Positions 9,517-16,812 of a stretch of 35,459 bases of DNA are shown piece by piece. The stretch lies in contig JAABSL010000044.1 of the NCBI GenBank assembly GCA_011390415.1, positions 1 through 35,459 of the forward strand. Reading direction: 5' to 3'. Source of the DNA: Desulfobacteraceae bacterium. Its GTDB lineage: Bacteria > Desulfobacterota > Desulfobacteria > Desulfobacterales > Desulfosalsimonadaceae. The notes under the pieces were generated by a model. It did not search any database and was not told the origin of the DNA. It worked only from the letters and a program-made list of their open reading frames with translations. The position numbers and the translations under genes are program-made. The first letter of the stretch is position 1, and each line of letters begins with the position of its first letter.

Positions 9517-12132
9517 TTATTGCGGAAGAAAACGCCTGTAATTCTGGATGACTTTTGAATAAAATTCTATCTGATCCTTGTCCTTTTCCGCTTCGGTCAG
9601 GCCGTGACTGGTAAAAAACGTTACCGCATTTTTATAATTTACCTTGGACAAGGCCTCTTTTCGTTCCACCTCTTTTCTTTTGTACATTCTGTTGCCCAGG
9701 GACTGGATTTTTTTCATGTAATCTTTGGTGTCAAAAATGGATTTTTTGGTATATTTTCTGTAAAAATTTAAAACGATCCAGTAAGATTCAAAGTAAGGCA
9801 CTAAAAATGCCGCATACAGGTTCAGTTTCCGGTACCCGGCGGAGGTGAGGTTGTAAGTGTCCGGCAGGGTGGGGTGGGGCATAATAATGGCGTCGTCAAT
9901 AAATGCTTTTAAGTTTTTACGCACCAGATATTCCACCGGCTGATCCGGATCAAAGATAAATTCATTTTCAAAAAATTCCTGCAGGAATTTGTAGCTGACA
10001 TGAATGTCCACGGATGAAAATTGAAATGCATCCGCCTTTAAGATGGCCAGGGCGGTGAACGCGGCGGGAATAAAAGCAATGATGCCGTTGTTTTTGTAAT
10101 ACTCCAGCGCGGGCCGCTTGGACTCGATGATTTTGAACAGCGGATTGGCAATGGCGGATTTGGAAAACTCGGAAGTGGTTTTTTCAATGATTTTATTATG
10201 AACAAATGCCCCCAGCACCTGATTAAATGTCTGGGTCCGGTCGAGAATGAGGGTTTCGGCCAGATACGTTTTTTGGGATACAAGATAGGTCATGTAGGTA
10301 TCCACATGAACCATCAGCTGATTGTAATCAAACCGCTTCTGCCCGCTGTTTAATATGGCGCTGGCAATGACGGCATGGGGCGTGACCAAAGAGACCTGGT
10401 TGATGGCGCCGATCAGTTTTTTGCCGAATTCGCCGTATAATGTTTTCGGTTCCGCTCCCGCCGTGGTCGGATGCTCGCGGTCGTACTGGTTTAAATATTC
10501 TTTTAATGAAAAAGGCTCATGAAAGTTCAGATAAATCTTTCCGTATTTTTTCTTTAAAAATTTTCTGGCCTTGATCACATTTTTCAGGTTTTCCGGTGTT
10601 TTTTTCCCGCCTTCGATCTCGTTGATATAGGCGCTTTCCTCCAGCACCCGGTCGTAACCGATATAAATGGGAACAAAGGTCATGTCATCCCATTCATTTT
10701 TGATATATGCGTCGATCAACAGGGAGAGCAGCCCGATTTTGGGGGTCAGCAGTTTACCGGTCCGGCTCCGGCCGCCTTCGACAAAAAATTCGATATGAAA
10801 TCCTTCTTCCAGCACCTTTTTGATGTAGGCGGCAAATATTTTCGGATACAGAAGCTCGCCTTTAAAGGTCCGCCGGAGAAAAAAAGCGCCCCCGCCTCTG
10901 AATATGGGACCCAGGGGCCAGAAAGAAAGATTCTTCCCGGCCGCAATGAGCGGGCAGGGCATGTTGTTGTTGAAAAACACATAGGACAGGATCAGATAAT
11001 CCAGATGGCTTTTATGGCACGGAACCAGGATGAGCGGCCCTTTTTTGGATACCCGTTTGACCCGGTCCAGTCCTTTATAATCAATGACCATTCCTTCAAA
11101 TATATTTTTAAACATCCATCGCAGGGTAATATCAAAGAGCCGGATCATTTTTGTATTATAATTGGCGGCAATTTCATCCAAAAAGTCCGCCGCCTGCTTA
11201 TGGGCCTGATGAATGGAAAGCGCCTGATCCCGGGCATAATCCGCAATGATGTCCTGAACCTGCCGGTTGGTCAGCATTTCTTCCCGGATTTCCAGCCGGG
11301 ATTTTAAAATCGGTCCGGTGATGGTCTGGCGATGCTGGTTGATCTGGTTTAAAAGATAACGGCGAAGGGCGACTGCCTGGTCTTTTGAATTCAGCTTTTT
11401 GATATCCGGACGATTTAAAAACTCTTTTAAATAAACCGGGTCTGAAGTTTCGATGAAAATTTTTTTTGGATTTTTAAGCAGCGTAATCAGCCGGCGGAGC
11501 CTGCCGGGATTTTCCTGGGTGCCGAACAGCATGTCGACAAACGTCAGCTGGGTCGATCGCGGTGCTTTGCTGAAAAACATCAGATGCGGCAGAAAAATAA
11601 TCGGTTTTTCGATGTTTTTCTGTATTTCAATCAGGTAATGCAAGGGATCGGTTTTTGATTTGACAAATCGTCGGTAAAACCCCTTTTTTTCAACCAGGGA
11701 CAGCAGGGCTGTCTCGCCTTGCGTCAGTTTCTCCTGAATAAATCCGCTTTTGTAGGGATTCTGAAGTGAAAAATGCTTTAAAAAATGGTCCGCATAGGAG
11801 AGCAGAATTTTAAAAAACCGAAACACCGGCTGCCACAAAAAAAACCGGTAGTCAAATCCGATTCCCGGATACCGGAGGCCCTCTGCCTGGTACCGCAGAT
11901 GATAGAATAAATATTCAAAATAACTTTTATATTTATTAACCGTGATGACGATCCCTTGTTTTTCAAGTTCCCGGACAAATGGGACATGGTGGTGGGGGAT
12001 TTGAATATTGTGAAAAAATAATTTTAAAATGATCCGGGATGTCAGTCCGGTACTTTTGGGCAGGTAGCAGGCAAAGTGATTGTGCGTTCCGGAAATCAGG
12101 CGGCTGACCCATTGATTCAAGATCTTTTTCAT
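9517..12132 (-). CDS. plsB: Glycerol-3-phosphate O-acyltransferase, PlsB-like
   Basis: About 871 residues from ATG at 12132, which follows GAGAG; an upstream in-frame TTG at 12144 would add four residues. The acyltransferase core lies near residues 370-470. It has the block I motif CHKSHLDYL with the catalytic His-Asp (about 375), then GGGAFFLRRTFKGE, and FVEGGRSRTGK (about 450), which binds glycerol-3-phosphate. A long helical N-terminal region and a C-terminal region of about 350 residues match the large PlsB architecture; E. coli PlsB is about 807 residues. It would acylate sn-1 of glycerol-3-phosphate at the inner membrane, the first step of phospholipid synthesis. It stands 74 bases upstream of murU-amgK, with no terminator between them that I could find. 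Confidence 0.92.
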   Translation of the reverse strand: MKKILNQWVSRLISGTHNHFACYLPKSTGLTSRIILKLFFHNIQIPHHHVPFVRELEKQGIVITVNKYKSYFEYLFYHLRYQAEGLRYPGIGFDYRFFLWQPVFRFFKILLSYADHFLKHFSLQNPYKSGFIQEKLTQGETALLSLVEKKGFYRRFVKSKTDPLHYLIEIQKNIEKPIIFLPHLMFFSKAPRSTQLTFVDMLFGTQENPGRLRRLITLLKNPKKIFIETSDPVYLKEFLNRPDIKKLNSKDQAVALRRYLLNQINQHRQTITGPILKSRLEIREEMLTNRQVQDIIADYARDQALSIHQAHKQAADFLDEIAANYNTKMIRLFDITLRWMFKNIFEGMVIDYKGLDRVKRVSKKGPLILVPCHKSHLDYLILSYVFFNNNMPCPLIAAGKNLSFWPLGPIFRGGGAFFLRRTFKGELLYPKIFAAYIKKVLEEGFHIEFFVEGGRSRTGKLLTPKIGLLSLLIDAYIKNEWDDMTFVPIYIGYDRVLEESAYINEIEGGKKTPENLKNVIKARKFLKKKYGKIYLNFHEPFSLKEYLNQYDREHPTTAGAEPKTLYGEFGKKLIGAINQVSLVTPHAVIASAILNSGQKRFDYNQLMVHVDTYMTYLVSQKTYLAETLILDRTQTFNQVLGAFVHNKIIEKTTSEFSKSAIANPLFKIIESKRPALEYYKNNGIIAFIPAAFTALAILKADAFQFSSVDIHVSYKFLQEFFENEFIFDPDQPVEYLVRKNLKAFIDDAIIMPHPTLPDTYNLTSAGYRKLNLYAAFLVPYFESYWIVLNFYRKYTKKSIFDTKDYMKKIQSLGNRMYKRKEVERKEALSKVNYKNAVTFFTSHGLTEAEKDKDQIEFYSKVIQNYRRFLPQ

Positions 12133-12144
12133 ATCGACTCTCAA

Positions 12145-12475
12145 CTCAGCTTATTCAAATAGAAGAGGATAAAAATTAAAAATATGGGATTTAACGATTA
12201 CGGCGCACAAAGGTGCGCCGTAATCATCTATTGTATCTGTTTTGACAAAAAATTATCAAGAAACAGCTTTATTTGCAAGTATATAATCCGGCATCCGTAT
12301 TACGGGCAAAGAACTCATATCCGGATAGGGGTTTACGATTTGGCGAAATTTTACCTTGCTTTAAAAAAAAGGGTATGCTAAACAATTTAAATAATTAAAT
12401 GATACATAAATGAGCCTAAGGCATCCAAATTATTAAGATAATGAATCATTAGAAAAAGAAGGAGGAGTTGGCTTT
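12145..12475. other. Spacer between plsB and the small membrane gene
   Basis: A 331-base AT-rich region separating divergent genes. It holds a perfect 13-bp hairpin (listed separately). A TTGACA at 12242 and a TATAAT at 12282 are both present, but 34 bases apart, so they do not make a standard promoter together. A 65-codon plus-strand frame at 12184-12381 overlaps the hairpin, has no ribosome-binding site and no recognisable composition, and was not accepted as a gene. Confidence 0.6.
12196..12225. repeat. Perfect 13-bp inverted repeat with AAAG loop
   Basis: GATTACGGCGCAC (12196-12208), loop AAAG, then its exact complement (12213-12225). No U-tract follows on either strand, so it is not a textbook intrinsic terminator. 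It could be an RNA hairpin in a 5' leader, a protein-binding palindrome or a short repeat element. Confidence 0.85.
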
Positions 12476-12757
12476 ATGAAAACGTTAATTGGCGGCGCAA
12501 TAGCAGCCGTGATCGGAGTCATTGGTTTGGCGATTTGGTTTGATGCATTTTTGCAGCTTCTTGCGGGCGCAATTCCCGGCATGCTGCTGCTCGGTGGATG
12601 CCTGGCGCTTTACCTCGGGTTTGACGAACTGAAAGATACCTGGCAAAGCGAAAGTGTTGTCGCCCCGGCCGAATCGGGTGTCGAATCAGATGTTGAGAAA
12701 TTCAAAAAAGAAAATGAAGAACTGAAAAAAGAAATTGAGGCCTTAAAGGCACAATAA
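12476..12757 (+). CDS. Small membrane protein with C-terminal coiled coil
   Basis: 93 residues, not recognised. A very strong ribosome-binding site (AAGGAGGAG) precedes the ATG by about 9 bases. Two hydrophobic segments lie at about residues 3-22 (LIGGAIAAVIGVIGLAIWF) and 27-48 (LLAGAIPGMLLLGGCLALYL). They are followed by an acidic linker and a Glu/Lys-rich tail, about 70-93, with heptad-like KKENEELKKEIEALK. The hairpin-forming topology would leave the coiled coil on the same side as the N terminus. It stands alone, with its own terminator just downstream, and its promoter was not identified with confidence. The tail suggests oligomerisation or binding of a partner; no function is assigned. 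Confidence 0.8.
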   Translation: MKTLIGGAIAAVIGVIGLAIWFDAFLQLLAGAIPGMLLLGGCLALYLGFDELKDTWQSESVVAPAESGVESDVEKFKKENEELKKEIEALKAQ

Positions 12758-12795
12758 TCGCTTGTTTTCTTGTTCTATAGTGTTTTTGGTTTTTT

Positions 12796-12828
12796 AAAAA
12801 GCCTTGCGTTCGTTGCGCAGGGCTTTTT
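12796..12828 (+). terminator. Intrinsic terminator of the small membrane gene
   Basis: A 13-bp stem, AAAAAGCCTTGCG against CGCAGGGCTTTTT with one G-U pair, closes the loop TTCGTTG and runs into a T-tract. It begins 38 bases after the stop codon. The stem has A-runs on the left and T-runs on the right, so it could also work on the opposite strand for rnhA readthrough. Confidence 0.9.
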
Positions 12829-12915
12829 TTGTTTGCCTCTGTACATGCCAGGGATGAAGACTCCTTGTAACTGATTACAGGGATTCGGCGATTTTTTTTG
12901 GAAAAACCTCACCAT

Positions 12916-13025
12916 GTAAGCGGTCACAGGGCATCGCAGATGCAAGGCATCGGCCTGTGTAGCGTACTAACCCGTACGTGAACAGGCCGATAACACAGCA
13001 GATGCGGTGCCCTGTGACCGCTTAC
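12916..13025. repeat. Nested, bulged 110-bp palindrome (interspersed repeat family)
   Basis: The outer arms 12916-12938 and 13003-13025 are complementary over 23 positions with a single T-G wobble. Inside them are ATCGGCCTGT (12949-12958) paired with 12982-12991, and CGTAC (12963-12967) paired with GTACG (12974-12978). An asymmetric bulge has GATGCAAGGC on the left and AACACAGCAGA on the right. The right end overlaps the rnhA stop codon. A shorter, related element lies at 35371-35435. Confidence 0.85.
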
Positions 13026-13693
13026 AAATCCTTTTGTGCGGCAATGGCCGCCGTGGCCAGCTGATCCGCTTTTTCGTTGCCGTCAACCCCGCTGTGCCCC
13101 TTGACTTTGATGATTTTTAAATCCGTGAATTTTGTCATCAGCTGCCGGATGGAATTGACCAGGGCGATATTTTTTTTTGCTTTCCAGCCGTTAATGAGCA
13201 ATCCGCAGGCATAACTGCTGTCCGTGTAAATGCGGACCGGCAGATCCGTGCGCTTTATCTCTTGCAGGGCGGTTTCGATGGCGGTCAGTTCGGCGATATT
13301 GTTGGTTGAATTACCGATATATCCTGATATTTCGCGTTCATGATTGCCGTAGCGCATGAATACACCGATTCCGGACGGTCCCGGATTGCCGGATGACGCC
13401 CCGTCCGTATAGATGGTAATCGCGTTTTTATCTTCAGTCGGTGGAGCGGTCGGGGCGGCCTTTTTGGGTTTGCGGGCGGGCTTTGATCGGGCAGATGACA
13501 TTTGTCCGTCCCCATCTGCGGATATCTCATATACGCTGTCCGGTTTTACCCAGTATTCATGGTCCTGATCGAGCTGATACTTGATCAGGACCTTGTTTTT
13601 TTGAATCAGCGGATTTCCCGCCGGATCAGCCGCCACCCATACCTTGTTTTTTTTAAATTGTTTGCGTACCCAGTTGCAGTCTTCCGGTTTCAA
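13022..13693 (-). CDS. rnhA: Ribonuclease H (type 1) with an unusual N-terminal domain
   Basis: 223 residues from a TTG start at 13693, chosen because GGAG lies 8 bases upstream and no better start exists. Residues 91-218 are RNase H1, which cuts the RNA strand of RNA-DNA hybrids. The catalytic acids are D97 (YTDGASSGNPGP), E135 (NNIAELTAIE), D158 (YTDSSYA) and D210 (NEKADQLA), and H200 lies in the KGH loop. Residues 1-60 form a separate small domain (VWVAADPAGNPLIQKNKVLI, then YWVKPDSVYEI) that is not the viroplasmin-like hybrid-binding domain I know. A Lys/Pro/Ala linker of about 30 residues follows it. The ribosome-binding site overlaps the stop of the NamZ-like gene, so translation of the two is coupled. 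Confidence 0.93.
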   Translation of the reverse strand: MKPEDCNWVRKQFKKNKVWVAADPAGNPLIQKNKVLIKYQLDQDHEYWVKPDSVYEISADGDGQMSSARSKPARKPKKAAPTAPPTEDKNAITIYTDGASSGNPGPSGIGVFMRYGNHEREISGYIGNSTNNIAELTAIETALQEIKRTDLPVRIYTDSSYACGLLINGWKAKKNIALVNSIRQLMTKFTDLKIIKVKGHSGVDGNEKADQLATAAIAAQKDL

Positions 13694-13704
13694 AATTTTG
13701 ACTC

Positions 13705-14880
13705 CTATTCGTATAGATAAAACGGCCGTGCCGATCGCTTAAATTCTTCTGTTCCCGCTGCCCACCCCTGCCGGATCGATTCAAGATTTTCAAGACTTTC
13801 GATCTGCTGGCGAATGTGCTTGTCTCCGATAATCATGTCCATGGGCAGTTTTTCCCATTCATACTCATAGGGCGGGGATTTCCAGGCAAACGCATCTTTG
13901 TGGCAAAAGAGTATGGCCTGAAGCAGATACAGGGCGGTGAAATAAGCGTCATATTGCCTGCGATCCGTCACATGGATCTGGAACCCGTTGCATACCTCTC
14001 CGGCCCATTTGTTGGATGTCGGTTCAAATGCCACCGCCCGGAGCCGTGCCCCGGGAACCTCAGGGCCTTTGGTAAATGAAAGAATTTTGTCGGTGTTGAT
14101 AAACGGCGCACCGAATTGTTCAAAGGGCAGGGTGGTGCCCCGGCCTTCGGACACATTGGTTCCCTCCCAGATCACCTGGCCGGGATATACCGTGGCCGAT
14201 GCCGGTGTGGGCAGGTTGGGCGAGGGCAGGACCCAGGGAAGGCCGGTGTCGTCAAAATACATCCGGCGCCGCCAGCCGGTCATGGGAACAATGGTCAGCC
14301 GGCAGCCGATATTAAAGGTTTTGTTGATGTATGCGGCATATTCGCCCATGGTCAGGCCGTGCCGCATGGGAATCGGATAGCGCCCGACAAAAGACGCCAT
14401 GTCCGGGCACAGGCAATTCCCCTCCACCTGAATCCCGTTGACCGGGTTCGGGCGGTCCAGCACAATGACTTGCCTGTCAAGTGCTGCCGCCACCTCCAGG
14501 CAGTATGACAGCGTGGAGGTAAAGGTATACACCCGGGTGCCGACATCAATCAGGTCAATGATCAGCACATCAATATGATCGAACATTTGCGCTGTGGGAA
14601 TCCGGGTGGCACCGTATAAACTGAAAACAGGGATGTGAAGATCGCTGTCGATAAAATCATCCGATTCAATCATATTATCCTGTTTTTCTGCAAATAGTCC
14701 GTGCTGGGGAGAAAACAGCGCGGTCAGCTGGCCGGGAAATGTTTGATGCAGCAGATGCCGGGCATGCTGAAATTGCGCATTAACAGACGCCGGGTTACAT
14801 AACAGGCCGATCCGTTTACCGATTAAGTCTTTATGCGGGTGAGCGAGAAAATTTTCAAGGCCCGTGGTCACTTTTGTCAT
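13705..14880 (-). CDS. NamZ-like exo-beta-N-acetylmuramidase family protein (DUF1343/GH171)
   Basis: 391 residues matching DUF1343, the family of Bacillus subtilis NamZ, which removes terminal MurNAc from peptidoglycan fragments. Recognisable blocks are GKRIGLLCNPASV (about 21-33), SPQHGLFAEKQDNM (about 56-69), DLIDVGTRVYTFTST (about 110-124), VLDRPNPVNG (about 140-149), HGLTMGEYA and EGTNVSEGRGTTLPFEQFGAPF (about 240-261, given here as the conserved core). ATG at 14880 has GGAG 10 bases upstream. The frame upstream of it contains no start codon before a TGA, so there is no signal peptide and the protein appears cytoplasmic, unlike secreted NamZ. With murU-amgK nearby it suggests MurNAc salvage. 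Confidence 0.88.
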   Translation of the reverse strand: MTKVTTGLENFLAHPHKDLIGKRIGLLCNPASVNAQFQHARHLLHQTFPGQLTALFSPQHGLFAEKQDNMIESDDFIDSDLHIPVFSLYGATRIPTAQMFDHIDVLIIDLIDVGTRVYTFTSTLSYCLEVAAALDRQVIVLDRPNPVNGIQVEGNCLCPDMASFVGRYPIPMRHGLTMGEYAAYINKTFNIGCRLTIVPMTGWRRRMYFDDTGLPWVLPSPNLPTPASATVYPGQVIWEGTNVSEGRGTTLPFEQFGAPFINTDKILSFTKGPEVPGARLRAVAFEPTSNKWAGEVCNGFQIHVTDRRQYDAYFTALYLLQAILFCHKDAFAWKSPPYEYEWEKLPMDMIIGDKHIRQQIESLENLESIRQGWAAGTEEFKRSARPFYLYE

Positions 14881-15447
14881 AAATAGCAGACTCCATGGGA
14901 GGGTGAATCCGGTTGAAAAAACAGGGGCGAACAGTGTTCACCCATTTGTCTTACAATTGTCATATTTTTGTAAAAAACGATGAAATTTTAAGAAAATTGT
15001 AAAAATTAAACGATAATGATTTGTGGACAAAATCCATAAGTATTCCCAAGTAGCTTAATATTGCTGGTTATTTGTAAAATGAAGCAATTGCATGAAGTTT
15101 TAAATAGTTGTACTAAACCATAAGTCTAACATGCCAGCAATAAAAGAAATATATATTGTTTAAAAGTCCGTTTAAAAAAATGAAAAATCGCCGGATATAC
15201 AATTTGACGCAAAGGTGAAGATACTTTATAAGTGTGTTTAATTTCCTGTTGATGATTTCTTGATCAGTCAGCACAATTCCTGAATCAATCTTGAACAAAA
15301 CGTAATATCCCTTCCATTGGTCGGAACAGCGAAAAGGGCTTTGTGATTTTTTGGTGTTTTGTTAGTCTTTTGTAACCGATTTTAATGGCCCCAACAAGTA
15401 GTATTTTTGGCATCTTTTATTTGTAAATTGGCGAGGATGTAGCTTCT
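14881..15447. other. AT-rich spacer upstream of the dnaA-like gene
   Basis: A 567-base divergent spacer, visibly more AT-rich than its surroundings. It carries five direct TTGTAAA-type words (14968, 14997, 15072, 15370 with TTGTAAC, and 15421), one single-mismatch DnaA box on the minus strand (TTGTCCACA, 15022-15030) and one good promoter. There is no cluster of canonical TTATNCACA boxes. Short frames within it, such as minus-strand 15113-15298, look like AT-rich noise. Confidence 0.6.
15204..15232 (+). promoter_or_regulatory. Candidate sigma70 promoter for the dnaA-like gene
   Basis: TTGACG at 15204-15209 and TATAAG at 15227-15232 are separated by exactly 17 bases. Transcription would start near 15239 and leave a leader of about 210 bases, which contains two of the TTGTAAA words. 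Predicted from sequence only. Confidence 0.5.
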
Positions 15448-16803
15448 ATGGAAAAAATCTGGCAAAAAGTCAAAAGTACCATTAAAGAAAGTATCCCTTC
15501 CCACGTCTATAAAATGTGGATTGAACCGGTGCATTTTTTTAAAACCAACGGTGAAAACATCGTACTGACCTGCCCAAATAATTTTTTGAAAAAACGGGTG
15601 ATCGATAATTTCGGCGCATTGATAAAAAATGAGCTGACTCGGGAGGCCGGGGACGGGCATGATTTTTTGCTGGAGGTGTCGCGGGGCAACGGAAGGAATA
15701 CGGTACAACTGCCGGCAATGCCAGCAAATCGGGACATCCAGCTCACGCTGCCGCAAGTCGATATCCGCCCGAAAAATGGAAGAATGCTCAGGAAAGATTT
15801 TACATTTGACCAGTTTGTGGTCGGCGATAACAGTGATTTTGCCTATATGGCGGCACTTTCCCTGGCTTCTCAGAAAAAACCGTCACAGAATTCATTGCTG
15901 TTGTTCTCGCCGCCGGGTATGGGAAAAAGCCACTTGTCCCAGGCCGCCGGCCATCAGATTCTTTCCGCCTTTCCCAATGAACGCATTTTTTATATAACGG
16001 CCGAAGATTTTACCAATGAGATGGTCATGGCGTTTAAGCGAAATTCCATTGATGAATTTAAAAAGAAATACCGATCCTGCTGTGACGTCCTGTTACTGGA
16101 AGACATTCATATGCTGTCCGGACGGACGCGAACCCAGGAAGAACTGGCATTAACGCTGGATTATTTAAATGAGACCGGGAAAAAAATAATCTATTCCAGC
16201 AGTATTCAGCTGGCTAAAATTCCCAAAATGAGCGAACAGCTGAAATCCCGAATTGCGGTCAGCATGATTTCTGAGATTGAACCGCCGGATTTCCGGACCC
16301 GGGTGAAGATTCTCCGGCATAAGGCCAGGCACAATTCCCTTCGCGTGCCATCCGAAGTCATCGAATTCATGGCAAGCGAATTAAAGCAAAATGTCAGAAT
16401 CCTGGAAAGCGGTCTGATCGGTGTGACCACCAAATCATGTCTTCTCGGCATGCCCGTGGACCTGGCGCTGGCAGAGAGCATTGTTAAAAATATTATTTCA
16501 ACCAATAGCCATATCACCATTGATGTGATCAAAAATCTGGTATCCCGGGAGTTCGGCATTACCGTCAAAGATATGATTTCCAAATCCCGGAAACAGGCGG
16601 TTGTCCGGCCCCGGCAAATCGCCATTTTCCTTTCCCGGCGGTATACGGACCAGACCATCCAGTCCATCGGAAAAAGTTTTAACCGGTACCATGCCACGGT
16701 GATTCATTCCATCCACGCGGTTGAAAAGGATTTAAAAGGAAAAGGGGAAATGCAAAAGCAGGTGGATATTATTGAGCAAAAATTAAAAGCAGGTAATTTC
16801 TAA
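15448..16803 (+). CDS. Divergent DnaA-type initiator protein
   Basis: 451 residues with the whole DnaA layout: domain I (1-75), short linker, AAA+ domain (about 115-345) and C-terminal DNA-binding domain (about 355-440). Walker A reads SPPGMGKSH (154-162) rather than GGxGLGKTH, and Walker B is LLLEDIH (215-221) rather than LLIDDIQ. The arginine-finger segment LKSRI (R268) and sensor 2 NVRILES (R317) are kept. The DNA-binding helix keeps RPRQIA (387-392), but the signature is FNRYHATVIH instead of FGGRDHTTVLH. One Gly is missing, and Asp and Thr base-contact positions are Tyr414 and Ala416. It is probably a paralogue with altered DNA specificity. No dnaN, recF, gyrB or rpmH is nearby. The start follows GAGGAT. 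Confidence 0.88.
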   Translation: MEKIWQKVKSTIKESIPSHVYKMWIEPVHFFKTNGENIVLTCPNNFLKKRVIDNFGALIKNELTREAGDGHDFLLEVSRGNGRNTVQLPAMPANRDIQLTLPQVDIRPKNGRMLRKDFTFDQFVVGDNSDFAYMAALSLASQKKPSQNSLLLFSPPGMGKSHLSQAAGHQILSAFPNERIFYITAEDFTNEMVMAFKRNSIDEFKKKYRSCCDVLLLEDIHMLSGRTRTQEELALTLDYLNETGKKIIYSSSIQLAKIPKMSEQLKSRIAVSMISEIEPPDFRTRVKILRHKARHNSLRVPSEVIEFMASELKQNVRILESGLIGVTTKSCLLGMPVDLALAESIVKNIISTNSHITIDVIKNLVSREFGITVKDMISKSRKQAVVRPRQIAIFLSRRYTDQTIQSIGKSFNRYHATVIHSIHAVEKDLKGKGEMQKQVDIIEQKLKAGNF

Positions 16804-16812
16804 AACGGACTC

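Noticed and set aside
12242-12287. TTGACA and TATAAT as one promoter before the small membrane gene
   Set aside because: The boxes are 34 bases apart, about twice the usual spacing.
15113-15298. 61-codon minus-strand frame in the dnaA upstream spacer
   Set aside because: AT-rich low-complexity translation with no ribosome-binding site. The spacer's repeated words explain the region better.
14881-15447. The spacer as a proven chromosomal origin
   Set aside because: Only one single-mismatch DnaA box is present and the neighbours are not dnaN, recF, gyrB or rpmH. Origin status is left open.
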